The notes under the pieces: generated by a model
The model's input: the letters and a program-made list of their open reading frames with translations, nothing else
Told to the model about the DNA's origin: nothing
Databases searched by the model: none
Program-made: the position numbers and the translations under genes
Source of the DNA: Phycisphaerales bacterium
Lineage (GTDB): Bacteria; Planctomycetota; Phycisphaerae; Phycisphaerales; SM1A02
Assembly (NCBI GenBank): GCA_029247205.1
Contig: JAQWLT010000009.1
Location: 1 to 64,000, forward strand
Length of the DNA stretch: 64,000 nucleotides
Direction: 5' to 3'
Part shown: one piece after another, positions 16,554 through 27,533 of the stretch
How the letters are laid out: the number at the start of each line of letters is the position of its first letter
Numbering within the stretch: position 1 is the stretch's first letter

Positions 16554-17374
16554 TCGAAGTGCGCTCGAACAAAGTCAACGCCCGATCGGATTTCCTCGAC
16601 ACGCCGATCTCCGCCTTCTCGCTCGATGATCGCATCGACCTCATGCGGCAACGATCTGGCAATCGCAAAGAATGCATCCCAGTCCACGCCACCTTCACCC
16701 AGTGGTGTTTCTGTTCCCCACTGCCCCGCAGCTGGCGATGGTGTTGCATCTTTGAGATGCAAAGCCATGATGCGAGGAGCCAATATCTCCATCGCTTCAA
16801 TCGGATCACCCGATCCGTACAACAGCATATTGGCCGGATCAAAATTGACGCCAAGAGCAGGCCGATCGATCTCGTCCAATACAGCGGCGAGCGTTGATGC
16901 TGTTTCCTGCCCGGTCTCCAGGGCAAGTCGCACACCTTCCTTCGCAAAAATATCGGTAAGCATGCGAAGCCGTTGGACCATCATGGGACGCTTGCTGTCC
17001 TCAGTGTCGTCCGGCACAAATCCAGCATGCATCGTGACCAGGCCAATTCCGGCATTCCCGGCCAGCACTGCCATGGCCCGGGCCATGGCCTCATTGGCTG
17101 GCCAGGTCGCGTCAGGAAGCACGCCGCCTGTCTCTTTGATCCTTGCAATAGTGCTGTAGTCCTCATTGACCGGCGAAAGCATGCCTGCCAGCAATGTAAT
17201 ATCGGCCTCTATCAGGGCTGGAATGGTCGCTCCCCAACAGTCCCGATCACTGACAACAGGCGAGAGGCCCAATTGCAACGCCTCCAGGCCAGTTTCGTGC
17301 ACTAATCGGACTAAGTCTGCGGGGTCACGAGGCCGAAGACTCCAAGAAGTTGTTCCGAGGCGAGCGAGTGGCAT
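16550..17374 (-). CDS. Sugar-phosphate isomerase/epimerase-like TIM-barrel protein
   Basis: 274 residues of the xylose-isomerase-like (AP endonuclease 2) superfamily. Metal-site segments can be read: [12 protein letters not shown] (His), [11 protein letters not shown] (Glu), [14 protein letters not shown] (Asp), [11 protein letters not shown] (His, Asp) and [10 protein letters not shown] (Glu at the end of the barrel). Members isomerise or epimerise sugars or inositols, or act as endonuclease IV; the planctomycete copies are usually annotated only to superfamily level, and no substrate can be assigned. Coupled to ggt by ATGA overlap, a combination whose logic is unclear. Start ATG at 17374 has no clear Shine-Dalgarno; TATAGG lies 9 nt upstream. 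Confidence 0.87.
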   Translation of the reverse strand: MPLARLGTTSWSLRPRDPADLVRLVHETGLEALQLGLSPVVSDRDCWGATIPALIEADITLLAGMLSPVNEDYSTIARIKETGGVLPDATWPANEAMARAMAVLAGNAGIGLVTMHAGFVPDDTEDSKRPMMVQRLRMLTDIFAKEGVRLALETGQETASTLAAVLDEIDRPALGVNFDPANMLLYGSGDPIEAMEILAPRIMALHLKDATPSPAAGQWGTETPLGEGGVDWDAFFAIARSLPHEVDAIIEREGGDRRVEEIRSGVDFVRAHFE

Positions 17375-17487
17375 TGGAGTATCCCTATATCAAGACAAAC
17401 GGTAAGAGGTTCAATACTGAAAGGATCTCCATGGCTACCGTGGGGGTCAACGGGTACCATGCCACCTCGATAGAAAAGATCCCACTA

Positions 17488-17515
17488 TTGTTCGATCTCT
17501 CGAACAACACTTTTT
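17488..17515 (+). promoter_or_regulatory. Perfect inverted repeat followed by a T-run upstream of the DUF4442 gene
   Basis: Arms TTGTTCGA (17488-17495) and TCGAACAA (17500-17507) flank TCTC, followed by CACTTTTT. In plus orientation it has the form of a rho-independent terminator, yet no plus-strand gene lies upstream; it sits 24 nt before the next start. It may be an attenuator, an operator, or the end of an unannotated small RNA. Confidence 0.6.
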
Positions 17516-17531
17516 CGGCAGAATCCATCCC

Positions 17532-18149
17532 ATGTCCACGACGCCCACGGCCGGACCTCCCGGCCTCGACATTCAAACCGTCACTCCCCCACGCGGCATC
17601 TGGCCACGCATGGAAGCATTCTTCAGCCGACTCAGCACAAAGAATAACTTCTGGCACCGCGTATGTTCGCTTATCTGGCTGCCCTACGCTTGGAGATCCG
17701 GCATCTCCATGAAGCGGCTGAGCACAGGTCGATTCACCGCCATCCTGCCCTTCAAGCGTGTGAACCGAAACTGGTACAACGCCATGGCTGGTGCCGCACT
17801 ACTTGGGAACTCCGAAGTCGCGGGCGGCATGTTCTTGTTCTCCGAGGTCGGCATCGACTACATCGTCATTTGCAAGGACCTCAACTACCGATTTCTGCGG
17901 CCCTGCTGCGGGCCGGCCGTCTATGACGTCGTCAATCCAGACTCGCTCCACGAGCACATTGCCGAAGCCAAAGAGACCAAGACTGAATTTAATGTCGACT
18001 TGACAATGAATGTCTGTCAGATTCTTTCCAAGCAAGATCGACCGCTTCGAGTCGGCCGCTGCAAGATGACGTTCCACTGCGCACCAAAGTCTGCAGTCCG
18101 AAGTCGCAGCAGCAAGCAAGCACACAAACGTCGCAAACTGACAGTCTGA
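17532..18149 (+). CDS. DUF4442-type hotdog-fold protein
   Basis: 205 residues. The pattern 'KRLSTGRFTAILPFKRVNRNWYNAMAG' then 'AALLGNSEVAGGMFL' and 'YIVICKDLNYRFLRPCCGP' matches hotdog thioesterase-like proteins of the DUF4442 group: a strand pair, an N-x-x-G/A-M-A-G turn, the long central helix, and the lysine-containing 'rFlrP' strand. Such proteins may act on acyl-CoA or acyl-ACP thioesters; no catalytic residue can be assigned. The C-terminal 25 residues (RSRSSKQAHKRRKLTV) are strongly basic. The next gene begins 7 bp downstream, implying co-transcription with the membrane protein. Start ATG at 17532 lies after an odd terminator-like hairpin. Confidence 0.75.
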   Translation: MSTTPTAGPPGLDIQTVTPPRGIWPRMEAFFSRLSTKNNFWHRVCSLIWLPYAWRSGISMKRLSTGRFTAILPFKRVNRNWYNAMAGAALLGNSEVAGGMFLFSEVGIDYIVICKDLNYRFLRPCCGPAVYDVVNPDSLHEHIAEAKETKTEFNVDLTMNVCQILSKQDRPLRVGRCKMTFHCAPKSAVRSRSSKQAHKRRKLTV

Positions 18150-18156
18150 CCGGCAT

Positions 18157-19248
18157 ATGCCCCATGCCCTTCGTTCGATCGGATGGTCCCTGTACGCGAC
18201 AGCGTCGTGGACATGGTGCATTGGCCTCTTTCTACCTGCCATACTCTTGCAGTGGTTCGGTTGGCCTGGCTTCCTGATGATCGCCATTCCCAACTGCATC
18301 GGCGCTGCGGCCATGGGCTTGTTCCTTGGATCACCAGGCGCCTCACGGCTGTTTTGCACGCGGCACCACACGGCGATCGGTAGTTTTGTCAGCCTCACCA
18401 TCGCTTTTCATCTGATCTTCCTCGCCTTCGTCGCCCACTGGCTCTCGCCAGTTGACTTGCAGTTGACGGCGGGCTGGCTCATCTGGCCTGTTGCAGCACT
18501 CGTGATGGCCTCTGCGGTTTCACTCATACCTCGGCGATGGTGGCCCCTCATTGGACTACTGGCCTTTCTGAGCGGTGGGATAGTGATCTTTTTCGCTTCG
18601 GGCACGTTGTCTTACCCCGGCTGGTCGGGCGAACGCCCACCGATTGACTTGTTGTGGCTCTCGCCGGTTTTCGTGATTGGCTTCCTGTTATGCCCTTGGC
18701 TTGACGCACCCTTCCACCGCGCACGGCAGGAAACGCAGGGATCACTCGCGTTCGTTCTGCTTGCGCCACTCTTCTTATGCATGCTGCTGGTCACGGCCTC
18801 GTATTGGTCATTGACCGAAGGCACTGCAACTTTAGCCGTTTTGTTATGGGTCTTCGGCCAATCGATCTTTACGATCGCAGCCAACCTACGTGAGTGCCGC
18901 GTGGGCGGCGTTGCTCATAGCAACGACATGGGGTGGTTCTGGGGATGCATCATCGTTGCTGGCTTCGGAGTCGTGCTTGTGTTCAACAACACTTGGACAG
19001 GCGCCATGAACCTCTACCTCGGACTGCTCGCCGTCTATGGCATTGCATTCCCAGCCATCATCTTCGCATGGTGCAGACGACGGTCCCCGGCAGTCACGAC
19101 CCCACGAGTTATTCGACTCGTGGTCGTGCTTCTCATCGCCGGATGGCTTGGCAATATCGGCTTCATCACTGGCCCAACATGGGTGGCCATCTTGCCCGCA
19201 GTTCTCGTACTGATGACTCCGCTGTTCATACCAAGACGCCGCGGCTGA
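18157..19248 (+). CDS. Polytopic membrane protein, unknown function
   Basis: 363 residues, mostly hydrophobic, with about ten membrane segments (for example CIGLFLPAILLQWFGWPGFLMI, FVSLTIAFHLIFLAFVAHWL, LAFVLLAPLFLCMLLVTASY, FWGCIIVAGFGVVLVF). A short loop 'LDAPFHRARQET' follows the sixth segment, and the chain ends with RRRG. The N-terminal GSPGASRLFCTRH loop follows a helix pair broken by Gly and Pro, somewhat reminiscent of solute:sodium symporters, but no diagnostic motif was found. It lies 7 bp after the DUF4442 gene and convergent with secA (5 bp gap). Function not inferred. Confidence 0.78.
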   Translation: MPHALRSIGWSLYATASWTWCIGLFLPAILLQWFGWPGFLMIAIPNCIGAAAMGLFLGSPGASRLFCTRHHTAIGSFVSLTIAFHLIFLAFVAHWLSPVDLQLTAGWLIWPVAALVMASAVSLIPRRWWPLIGLLAFLSGGIVIFFASGTLSYPGWSGERPPIDLLWLSPVFVIGFLLCPWLDAPFHRARQETQGSLAFVLLAPLFLCMLLVTASYWSLTEGTATLAVLLWVFGQSIFTIAANLRECRVGGVAHSNDMGWFWGCIIVAGFGVVLVFNNTWTGAMNLYLGLLAVYGIAFPAIIFAWCRRRSPAVTTPRVIRLVVVLLIAGWLGNIGFITGPTWVAILPAVLVLMTPLFIPRRRG

Positions 19249-19253
19249 GCCCC

Positions 19254-22200
19254 CTACTTCGCGCCGCAACACTTCTTAAACTTCTTGCCTGAACCACATG
19301 AACAAGGTTCATTGCGACCGACGACACCAGTCGCCGCAGCAGCCGGCGATGGCTTTCTTCGCTCGCCCGTGGTAACACGGCGACCTGTGCTTGCCGCTTT
19401 CGCCACAGCTGCAACTGCCGAGCGTTCGGCCTCTTGTTCTGGAGTGGCGGTTGGTTGCGGCTGGGGAGCCTGCTTGACTGGTTGCTGCGGCGCCGCCGGC
19501 TGCGCCTGGCGAGCCTGGGGTTGCAGCCGAGCCTTGAAGACAAGGTCGGTCACTTTGTCGCGAATGGCCACGAGCATATCCTCGAAGAGATTCGCGCCTT
19601 CTCGCTTGAACTCAATCCGTGGATCGCGCTGACTGAAACTGCGATATCCAATCGACTCACGAAGTTGGTCCATCTGGTGCAGATGTTCTTTCCAGGAGGA
19701 ATCAAGAATCTGCAGCAGGATCCACTGTTCGAGTTGTGACACTTCCACACGCATCACGCTGTGTATGCGATTGGCAAGCACACCTGCTGGATCGGCTGCA
19801 AACTCTTCACGTTCCTCAACGGTGAACGTCGAAGACATCGATGTTCGAAGCCAAGTATCAACTGCTTCCACATCGTCGCCAACTTCAGCAATGACGCGGC
19901 TGACCCGCTCGGCAATCTTGGCAGCGTCCCAGGTACGAGCTTCTTCTACAAGTGTAGCGCGAATCTCTCTTGGATCAGTGGTCGGAAGGGTTTCAGGCGT
20001 CCAGTCCAACTCATAGCGCGACTTGGCCCACATGCAGAATTGCGCAATCGCTTTGGCTGGATCGCTTTGCATAGAAGCCGATGTCATATCGATCGCAAAG
20101 TCGATCGGATAGCAAATCTCCCGTTCTTCATACAACGTATGAGCCGCTTCGAGCACTATGGTGGATGCTTCGTCAGCCCCTAAGACGTCAAGGAATCGAT
20201 CAACGCCGAACTCTGTACCGAATCGGTTTGATACCCACATCGCCAATTCCCGTTGGCGGTAGTCCTCAACCAAGAATGTGTCGAGTGGACCAAGGTCAAT
20301 CTTGTCAATCGCCGACTCCGCAGCAGCATCAAGGTGCTCAAAGAGTTCGTGACGTTCGAGGTCTTTCATATCCTCAATAGAAAGCGAAGTGCCAAAGTGG
20401 CCGTTCATCCAATCGGCGAGACCTTGCCAGTCGTCCGCACTTTCATCTCGCTCCATGATCTCACCATCACCAAGATCAATCGAGTGGCTCAAGAACTCGC
20501 CAATCGAGACTTTGACAATGGACATCGCTTCTTCGCGAGCTAACCGTCGAATGCCATCATGAAGGTCTTCGCGATCATTCACTTTCAGTCGCGATGGTTC
20601 AACCGAGACTGACAGGTGCTCACGCACCCACTCAGCAATACATGTCGCTGGATAAAGAGCGTCAAAATATCGCCACGCCGCATCGCCAGTTGCCTGATCA
20701 AGGTGGTCAAAGATGATCTCCTTGATATTACGACCCTCAAGAATCTGCTGACGAGTTCCGTAGAACTCGTGCCGCTGATGATCCATTACTTCGTCGTACT
20801 CCAGAATATTCTTTCGAATAAGAAAGTTGCGCTCTTCAACCTTCCGTTGCGCACGACCTACGGCTTTGCTCAACATGGGATGCTCAATTGCATCGCCTTC
20901 CTTCATTCCCAAGCGGCTGAGCAATTTAAGTGTCGTTGGACCAGCGAACATCTTCATGAGTGGATCTTCTAAGCTCAAGAAGAAGCGGGAAGAACCATTG
21001 TCTCCCTGTCGGCCGGAACGTCCGCGGAGTTGGTTATCAATTCGACGCGACTCATGCCGCTCAGTCCCAACAACGTGCAGACCGCCAATATCCTCAGCGT
21101 TCGTGCAGAGACGCAGTCGATGCAATGTGCATGCTCCACTGCTATCGAGCGCCGCAAGAAGCTGATCGTCTGTCATTGCTTTGGCCTTCGACTCCTTGCC
21201 ATAGCAGTGCTGCTCATACCAGTGGGCCAAGAGCAAAGACTTCACTTCGGCATCCGACATAGCCTCGACGTCAGCTTTGGATGCCCCCGTTTCCTTCGGC
21301 GCAATATGCCGCCAACACGCAGCGACAATTGCTTCTTCAGACATCTCTGGGCTTGCGCTGGCCGGGCAAATATCGCGACGCTTCCAATGGTCAAGCAAGT
21401 CAGCGACCGAAAATGGCTGTAACTTGATGTCCGTACCACGACCGGCCATATTGGTGGCAATCATGACCGCCCCAAGCTCGCCCGCATATTTGACGATCTC
21501 ACTCTCTCGCTCGTGCTGTTCGGCATTGAGTACTTCATGCTTGATTCCGTAACGCTTCTTCAGGAGTTGCGAGACATCCTTTGAATTCTCGACACTTGTC
21601 GTACCGACGAGCACCGGCCGCCCCACAGCATGAAAGCGTGCCACCTCATCGATGATGCCGTGGTACTTGTCTTTTACTGACAAGTACACAACGTCATTGT
21701 GATCGCCACGTACCACGGGCACATTAGTCGGAATGACAACGACATCTAGTTTGTAAATCTCATAGAACTCAGTGGCCTCAGTGTCGGCCGTACCAGTCAT
21801 GCCCGAAAGCCGTTCGTACAACTTGTAATAATTCTGAATCGTGATCGTGGCCATAGTCTGCGTCTCCTCCTTGATGGGGACGCCTTCCTTGGACTCGATC
21901 GCCTGATGCAACCCGTCTGACCATTGACGACCGACCATCTTGCGGCCGGTGTTCTGATCAACAATTACAATGCCCTGTTCGCCATTTCCGTCTGTGCCAA
22001 CGATGTAGTCGCGATCACGCTGGTACACACTATGAGCACGGATGGCTTGCTCGAGCAAGTGCGGCATATCAATATTTTCGCCAACGTAGAAAGACCCTAG
22101 CCCTGACTCCTTTTGAGCCTCTGTAATTCCGTCATGCGTCAAGGTCGCCCGTTTTTTATCGAGCTCCACTTCGTAGTACTGTGTGTGCCGATCTCTCTTC

Positions 22201-23357
22201 GACTCAATGACGGGAAGTTCGGCCTTTCTCGCCGACAATCGCTCTTTCAATTGCGGAACGTCGCTCCGATCACGGGCATTGCGAATATCGCCTTCAAGCG
22301 ATGAGATATCAACAAGACACTTCTGTACTTGCTCATCGGTGGAATTCCAATCAAGCTGAAGTGCCAGCAAGTGTTTGGCCAAGCGATCTGACAACTCGTA
22401 TCGCGGCTGTGTGTCATGAGCCGGACCTGAAATGATCAGAGGAGTCCTTGCTTCATCGACAAGCGTTGAATCGACTTCATCCACAATCGCAATCTGTCGA
22501 TGCTTCTGCACCTGCTCTGCTGCCGACATTTTCATGTTGTCACGAAGGAAGTCAAAGCCAAATTCGGAAGTTGTTCCGTATATGACATCGCAGTGGTACA
22601 TGACCTGCTTAAGTTGCGGAGGCTGCCGATGCTGGGGGTGAATCGCACCGACTGTCATGCCCAGAGCATGGAAGAAAGGGAACATCCAATCACGGTCACG
22701 CTGTACGAGGTATTCATTAACCGTCACGAGGTGTACTTGCTTGCCCTCGATCACAGAGAGATAACAGGAAAGTGGCGCGACAATTGTCTTGCCCTCACCG
22801 GTCTTCATTTCAGCAATACGACCCTCGTACAAAACCATGCCGCCAATGATTTGTACGTCGAATGGCCGCGCTCGAAATGGAGGGCGTGACTCAGGCCAGA
22901 CTTCACGGACTGCCTCGTAGAGCGGCAGCGGGATATGCATCCACAACCACGCTGGAACCGGCTGTGTGTTGCCAAGCAGCGCACCATTGGGTGGCAGTGG
23001 CTCGGCTGCATCCATTGCTGCCTTGGTCTGTTCGTACAGCGACCTTGCCTCGGCTGGCAGAACACTTGGGTCAAACCCGGCATCTGGACTAAAGATCGCT
23101 CGAATGCCAACAGCCCGGTCCATCGCTTCGCGCGCAACTGCAAAGGCTTCCGGCTGCAGATCGACTGTTTTTTCCCCCGCCTCGTACCGCTTCTTAAACT
23201 CCTCGGTCTTGGCATGTAATGCGGCGTCGTCGAGCAAGCGTACTTCGGACTCGTGCGAAGATACTTTGTCTACAATGCTGAGGTACCGTTTGACCAGACG
23301 ATCATTGCGGGTACCGAATACTTTACGAGCGACTGTGGAAACTACGGGAATGCCCAT
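19254..23357 (-). CDS. secA: Protein translocase ATPase SecA (enlarged form)
   Basis: 1367 residues against about 850-900 for typical SecA. Conserved blocks run in order: MDRAVGIR (80-86), [26 protein letters not shown] with Walker A (166-191), [19 protein letters not shown] (257-275), [15 protein letters not shown] (293-307), [10 protein letters not shown] (519-528), [21 protein letters not shown] (634-646) and [28 protein letters not shown] (758-785). Extra material sits between 87 and 165, around 340-400, between 647 and 757 inside the second nucleotide-binding fold, and in the C-terminal scaffold. The chain ends in the SEC-C zinc motif [17 protein letters not shown]. It drives export through SecYEG. 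No frameshift: motifs are collinear in one frame. AGGA lies 9 nt before the ATG. Confidence 0.96.
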   Translation of the reverse strand: MGIPVVSTVARKVFGTRNDRLVKRYLSIVDKVSSHESEVRLLDDAALHAKTEEFKKRYEAGEKTVDLQPEAFAVAREAMDRAVGIRAIFSPDAGFDPSVLPAEARSLYEQTKAAMDAAEPLPPNGALLGNTQPVPAWLWMHIPLPLYEAVREVWPESRPPFRARPFDVQIIGGMVLYEGRIAEMKTGEGKTIVAPLSCYLSVIEGKQVHLVTVNEYLVQRDRDWMFPFFHALGMTVGAIHPQHRQPPQLKQVMYHCDVIYGTTSEFGFDFLRDNMKMSAAEQVQKHRQIAIVDEVDSTLVDEARTPLIISGPAHDTQPRYELSDRLAKHLLALQLDWNSTDEQVQKCLVDISSLEGDIRNARDRSDVPQLKERLSARKAELPVIESKRDRHTQYYEVELDKKRATLTHDGITEAQKESGLGSFYVGENIDMPHLLEQAIRAHSVYQRDRDYIVGTDGNGEQGIVIVDQNTGRKMVGRQWSDGLHQAIESKEGVPIKEETQTMATITIQNYYKLYERLSGMTGTADTEATEFYEIYKLDVVVIPTNVPVVRGDHNDVVYLSVKDKYHGIIDEVARFHAVGRPVLVGTTSVENSKDVSQLLKKRYGIKHEVLNAEQHERESEIVKYAGELGAVMIATNMAGRGTDIKLQPFSVADLLDHWKRRDICPASASPEMSEEAIVAACWRHIAPKETGASKADVEAMSDAEVKSLLLAHWYEQHCYGKESKAKAMTDDQLLAALDSSGACTLHRLRLCTNAEDIGGLHVVGTERHESRRIDNQLRGRSGRQGDNGSSRFFLSLEDPLMKMFAGPTTLKLLSRLGMKEGDAIEHPMLSKAVGRAQRKVEERNFLIRKNILEYDEVMDHQRHEFYGTRQQILEGRNIKEIIFDHLDQATGDAAWRYFDALYPATCIAEWVREHLSVSVEPSRLKVNDREDLHDGIRRLAREEAMSIVKVSIGEFLSHSIDLGDGEIMERDESADDWQGLADWMNGHFGTSLSIEDMKDLERHELFEHLDAAAESAIDKIDLGPLDTFLVEDYRQRELAMWVSNRFGTEFGVDRFLDVLGADEASTIVLEAAHTLYEEREICYPIDFAIDMTSASMQSDPAKAIAQFCMWAKSRYELDWTPETLPTTDPREIRATLVEEARTWDAAKIAERVSRVIAEVGDDVEAVDTWLRTSMSSTFTVEEREEFAADPAGVLANRIHSVMRVEVSQLEQWILLQILDSSWKEHLHQMDQLRESIGYRSFSQRDPRIEFKREGANLFEDMLVAIRDKVTDLVFKARLQPQARQAQPAAPQQPVKQAPQPQPTATPEQEAERSAVAAVAKAASTGRRVTTGERRKPSPAAAATGVVGRNEPCSCGSGKKFKKCCGAK

Positions 23358-23438
23358 TGATGTGGATCCTGTGAACAGTATGTATATGAAGGTTGGGACT
23401 GATCAGCACGCCAAGGCGTGCTCAAAACCGGAAGGCGA

Positions 23439-23726
23439 TCAGACCAGCGGCGGCGGCAAATGCAACCGGGTAGGGCCAAGTCGATCGGCCTCACGGACAC
23501 GCAAACGGCCAGTCCGCGGAGCTGGCGTTGCGCCAATGGGAAGACCGGGTTGTCCGAATGCATCGCTCTCTCTCGGGATGCTTCCATTGATGTACGCCAC
23601 AAAGGCGGCGTGCTCACCACAGGCACTCGCCGAGGGCGTATCAGCCACCGGATCACCAAGCAACGCCAGTAGCATCGCGAGCAACGGAATGAGCGTGGCA
23701 GAAATGGATCGTCGAGGCGTGAGCAT
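23439..23726 (-). CDS. Possible small exported protein
   Basis: 95 codons from the ATG at 23726. The N-terminus MLTPRRSISATLIPLLAMLLALLG resembles a signal peptide, followed by DPVADTPSASACGEH and a Pro/Arg-rich tail without recognisable domains. It is divergent from copA, 20 bp apart, with a TAGACT hexamer 9 nt upstream of its ATG, overlapping the copA box on the other strand. It lies between secA and copA where otherwise there would be 390 bp without a gene. Coding status is uncertain; the tail composition could be chance. Confidence 0.4.
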   Translation of the reverse strand: MLTPRRSISATLIPLLAMLLALLGDPVADTPSASACGEHAAFVAYINGSIPRESDAFGQPGLPIGATPAPRTGRLRVREADRLGPTRLHLPPPLV

Positions 23727-23734
23727 CAATTGGA

Positions 23735-23740
23735 TAGTCT
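23735..23740 (+). promoter_or_regulatory. -10-like TAGTCT, leaderless start of copA
   Basis: TAGTCT ends 6 nt before the copA ATG at 23747. Read on the other strand one base along it gives TAGACT for the divergent small frame. Confidence 0.45.
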
Positions 23741-23746
23741 ACCGGC

Positions 23747-25948
23747 ATGGACCATCAAATGACCTCTAAATCAATCCATCTTCAAGTCAATGAGCTGAAC
23801 TGTGCCAGCTGCGTGGAGACTGCTCGAAAGGCCCTCCTGGCTCATTCATTGGTAGATGAGGTTTCCATCAGCGTGCAAACCGGCCGGGCCCTCATCAAGG
23901 GAACGATTGATGCAAGCGAAGCTGCCAGAATCGTGACCGCCTCGGGCTATCCAACCCACGTAATCGACGACACCCCAGAGTCTGCCGCTGATATGCACGA
24001 GCAGATGGAGCGGCGATCAATTGAGCATGAGCGGCAGTGGCGGCGCCGCGCAATCATCGGACTGGGTATTTGGCTTCCGATGGGCATTTTGCACTGGACT
24101 GCTGGACCGCTTGAGATCGACGGGCCGTGGCTGAACTGGGTACTCGGCATACTGGCGACGACCGTGGTCGCGATCGTCGGGCCGGGCTTCTTCTTGTCCG
24201 CATGGTCTGCGCTTAAACGCGGCGGAACGAATATGGACACGCTCATCACGATCGGCGCCGGAACAGCGTGGCTGTATTCGGTCGTACTGTTCGTGCTGCA
24301 GCTTGCAGGCTATGACCATGGGCAACCAAGTTACTTCACCGAGGCCGCAGCACTTCTTGGTCTGATCAGCCTTGGGCATTGGATGGAAGCACGGTCATCC
24401 GCTCGAGCAGGATCCGCCATTCGCGACCTGCTTGAATTACAGCCTGACACGGCAGAGCGGCTTGAGGATGCAGGGCATGCGACCGAGGTACCACTCGCCG
24501 ATGTGACTGCCGGGGATCGACTCCTGGTGCGACCAGGCGGACGAATTCCAGTTGATGGCATCGTCGCTGAAGGCGAGTCCGAAGTGGATGAGTCACTTAT
24601 CACGGGCGAGCCACTACCCGTTGTTCGCCGCGTCGGTGACGAAGTCGTCTCTGGTTCGGTCAATACGCTCGGCCGACTCGTCATTACAGCCACTTCCGGC
24701 GGCAGCGACTCAACGATTGCGCGTATCGCCAAACTTGTTTCCGAAACACTCAGCAGCCGTGCTTCTATTCAGCGAATCGCCGACAAGGTCAGCGGCATCT
24801 TTGTGCCTGCTGTACTTGCCGTCGCATTACTGACGATTGGAGGATGGACAATTCGGGCGGCAGTCATTGATGATTGGTCGCTGTTCTCAACAGGCATCAT
24901 TGCGACAGTCACAGTCCTCATCATTTCGTGCCCATGCGCACTTGGCCTTGCCACACCCATGGCCATCATGGTCGGGACCGGCGAGGCTGGGCGACGCGGC
25001 ATTTTGATCAAGTCCGCTGCTGCGCTCGAACGAGCTGGTCGCATTACTCGCGTCGTCTTCGACAAGACAGGAACACTCACCGAGGGCAGGCCCATCGTCA
25101 CGATTATTTCTCCAGAACCGGGAACAAGTGAAAACGAGCTGCTACGTGTGGCAGGCGCTGCCGAACGAGACAGTGAGCATCCGGTCGCACGAGCAATTCG
25201 TGAAGTGGTCGCGGCGAGGTCCATCGAAGTACCGCTCCCCACCAACTTCATCGCAGTACCAGGAAGTGGCGTCACCGCAACAGTGGAGGGGCACGCTGTT
25301 GAAGTTCGCCGTGATGCCGAGGCTGCGTGCGCAGTCACAGTAAACGGCACGCTCATTGGACGCATCGACGTGCAAGACCAGCCACTGCATGATGCACCAG
25401 CCGCCATCTCGGCGCTGCATGAACTTGGCGTCTCAGCCAGTATGCTCTCGGGCGATCGACTCGACGCAGCCCTTGACATTGCAGAACGCATTGGCCTCGA
25501 CCCAGAACACGTACGAGCTGGCGTCACCCCGGAAGAGAAGGCGGCTGCCATTCGGAACGCCACCGAGCCCACCCTGATGGTTGGCGACGGCATCAATGAT
25601 GCCGCCGCACTCGCAACCGCGACAGTCGGTGTAGCCGTTGGATCCGGCACGAATGTCGCCATTGACGCCGCTGACATTGTTATTCCAGCCCATCGTCCCT
25701 CGGCTGTGCCGATGTTGATTCTGATTGCGAAGCGAACACTCCGCACAATTCACCAGAACCTTTTCTTCGCCTTCTTCTACAACACGACCATGATTCCGGT
25801 GGCTGCATTCGGCCTACTCGGTACATGGGGGCCACTGATCGCCGCAGGCGCTATGGCACTCAGCGACATTACCGTGGTGGGCAATGCGGTCCGACTTGGA
25901 CGAGGACTGCGAAAAGTATCCGCTTTCACTCCCCCATCTGCATCCTAA
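23747..25948 (+). CDS. copA: Copper-translocating P1B-type ATPase
   Basis: 733-residue inner-membrane copper exporter. One N-terminal heavy-metal domain with NCASC (residues 18-22; the usual GMTCxxC is LNCASC here), then a basic amphipathic stretch, eight membrane segments, the TGE phosphatase loop (286-288), the CPC ion motif in [11 protein letters not shown] (395-397), DKTGTLTEG with the phosphorylated Asp439, the HP motif SEHP (477-479) and [13 protein letters not shown] with the downstream [12 protein letters not shown] and [17 protein letters not shown] patterns points to Cu(+) (P1B-1 class). No metal-responsive regulator gene is adjacent. The same strand downstream carries an exported HMA protein, which may work with it. 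Confidence 0.95.
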   Translation: MDHQMTSKSIHLQVNELNCASCVETARKALLAHSLVDEVSISVQTGRALIKGTIDASEAARIVTASGYPTHVIDDTPESAADMHEQMERRSIEHERQWRRRAIIGLGIWLPMGILHWTAGPLEIDGPWLNWVLGILATTVVAIVGPGFFLSAWSALKRGGTNMDTLITIGAGTAWLYSVVLFVLQLAGYDHGQPSYFTEAAALLGLISLGHWMEARSSARAGSAIRDLLELQPDTAERLEDAGHATEVPLADVTAGDRLLVRPGGRIPVDGIVAEGESEVDESLITGEPLPVVRRVGDEVVSGSVNTLGRLVITATSGGSDSTIARIAKLVSETLSSRASIQRIADKVSGIFVPAVLAVALLTIGGWTIRAAVIDDWSLFSTGIIATVTVLIISCPCALGLATPMAIMVGTGEAGRRGILIKSAAALERAGRITRVVFDKTGTLTEGRPIVTIISPEPGTSENELLRVAGAAERDSEHPVARAIREVVAARSIEVPLPTNFIAVPGSGVTATVEGHAVEVRRDAEAACAVTVNGTLIGRIDVQDQPLHDAPAAISALHELGVSASMLSGDRLDAALDIAERIGLDPEHVRAGVTPEEKAAAIRNATEPTLMVGDGINDAAALATATVGVAVGSGTNVAIDAADIVIPAHRPSAVPMLILIAKRTLRTIHQNLFFAFFYNTTMIPVAAFGLLGTWGPLIAAGAMALSDITVVGNAVRLGRGLRKVSAFTPPSAS

Positions 25949-26010
25949 AGGGGATGCCCGCCTCGACTTCGTCGTAGACTCCGGTGCAGCAATTGCTCAG
26001 GAGCCTCCGC

Positions 26011-27498
26011 ATGCCCCACGCACTGTCCTCGCTTCCCGCGAAGGACTTTGGATACGAAGAAGCAGGTCACCTCCTTCGGCGGGCCGGCTTTGGTGGAACG
26101 CCTCCACAGATTCTGGCCCTCTCCAATATGGGCCTCAACGAGGCCGTCGACCACCTGCTGCTGTGGGAGCGGGTCCCGGACAACTCTTCAGCAACTGCGT
26201 TTCGATCGGACATCATGTATCCGCTCGAACAGTCCCAACGCCAACGGATTCAACGCGCACGCCGCGATGGGGACGAAACTACGCTCGAAGAGTTCCGCAA
26301 TGCACGCCAAGCACGCCAGCGTGAAGATCGCCGGCAGATACGGGACATGCAAAGCTGGTGGCTTGAGCGGCTTGTCGAAACTCCCCGCCCTCTGCTTGAG
26401 AAACTCACACTCTTTTGGCACGGGCACTTTGCCACTGGGTATCGCGCCGTCGAAGACAGCTGGCACATGATGTTGCAGAACGATATGTTCCGCGCCAATG
26501 CAGGTGGGAACTTCAAGAACGATCTCGTCCACGGAATTATCCGTGATCCAGCGATGATCAAGTACCTCAACAACAATCAGAACACGAAGCAGGCTCCAAA
26601 CGAGAATCTTGCCCGCGAACTCATGGAACTGTTCACTCTTGGCGTCGGCAACGGATACACCGAGAACGACATCAAGGATGGCGCACGTGCCTTGACAGGC
26701 TTGAACTATCGAGACGATGAGTTCGCGTTTAATCAACGCAACCACGACTCAAGCGGGAAACGCATCTTTGGCCGCAGCGGCCAATTCGACGGTGCCGACT
26801 TTGTAGAACTCATCTTTCAACGCCCTTCGGCTGCTTGGTTCACGCCATGGAAATTGCATCGTTACTTCGTCGACGACTCGATGCAGACCGATGGCGATAT
26901 CAAGAAAGCTGTCAATCGGATGAGCCGGACATTTAAGCAGCACAACTGGGAAGTTCGCCCCATGTTGCGTGAGCTCTTCCGATCTAAGTGGTTCTATGAG
27001 CCGGTCAACAGGCGTTCACTCATCAAAAGTCCAGTGCAACTCACCGTTGAAGCCATTCGATCGCTCAACACGCCCGCACGAAGTATCAGCCGACTCAACC
27101 AGGCCTGCGGAATCATGGGGCAGGAACTCTTCCACCCCCCGAGTGTCAAGGGGTGGGAAGGCGGCCGCAAGTGGATCAACACATCCACACTCTTTGTTCG
27201 AGAAAACCTCTTGCTCTACTTAATGACCGGCCGTGACCCCGGCGCCAAGTCGTGGGAGTCGGGTTCAGGCGGATGGAGTGCGGAGCCAATCATTGCTCAC
27301 CTTCGTGGCTTACCCGGGCGCGACGAACCTGCCGACATTGTCACCTACCTCTCACGCCTGACACTCGGTTTCTCACCGACTGATGGACGACTTGAGCAGT
27401 GGATCACGCTCGCAAGGGATCGCGAACCGATCAATAACGAAACTCTTATTCAGTTGCTCTCTCTCATGACAGCCTCGCCCGAATACCAACTCTGCTAG
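26011..27498 (+). CDS. DUF1800 domain protein
   Basis: 495 residues. N-terminal AGHLLRRAGFGGTPPQILAL and then KLTLFWHGHFATGYRAVED, MLQNDMFRANAGGNFKNDLVHGIIRDPAMIKYLNNNQNTKQAPNENLARELMELFTLGVGNGYTENDI (quoted in pieces as motif run 150-225), and the C-terminal SPEYQLC are typical DUF1800. These proteins nearly always precede a DUF1501 gene in planctomycetes, as here; their biochemical function is not established. No signal peptide is obvious. The ATG at 26011 has AGGAG 7 nt upstream and is preferred to a GTG at 25984. The gene follows copA by 62 bp. Confidence 0.92.
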   Translation: MPHALSSLPAKDFGYEEAGHLLRRAGFGGTPPQILALSNMGLNEAVDHLLLWERVPDNSSATAFRSDIMYPLEQSQRQRIQRARRDGDETTLEEFRNARQARQREDRRQIRDMQSWWLERLVETPRPLLEKLTLFWHGHFATGYRAVEDSWHMMLQNDMFRANAGGNFKNDLVHGIIRDPAMIKYLNNNQNTKQAPNENLARELMELFTLGVGNGYTENDIKDGARALTGLNYRDDEFAFNQRNHDSSGKRIFGRSGQFDGADFVELIFQRPSAAWFTPWKLHRYFVDDSMQTDGDIKKAVNRMSRTFKQHNWEVRPMLRELFRSKWFYEPVNRRSLIKSPVQLTVEAIRSLNTPARSISRLNQACGIMGQELFHPPSVKGWEGGRKWINTSTLFVRENLLLYLMTGRDPGAKSWESGSGGWSAEPIIAHLRGLPGRDEPADIVTYLSRLTLGFSPTDGRLEQWITLARDREPINNETLIQLLSLMTASPEYQLC

Positions 27499-27533
27499 CC
27501 ACCCGACCCACGTGCTTATTCCTGGAATCTGCA

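Noticed and set aside
19254-23357. Suspicion that the 1367-residue SecA is a fusion or assembly artefact.
   Set aside because: All SecA motifs occur once, in the right order and in one frame, and the chain ends in a normal SEC-C zinc tail.
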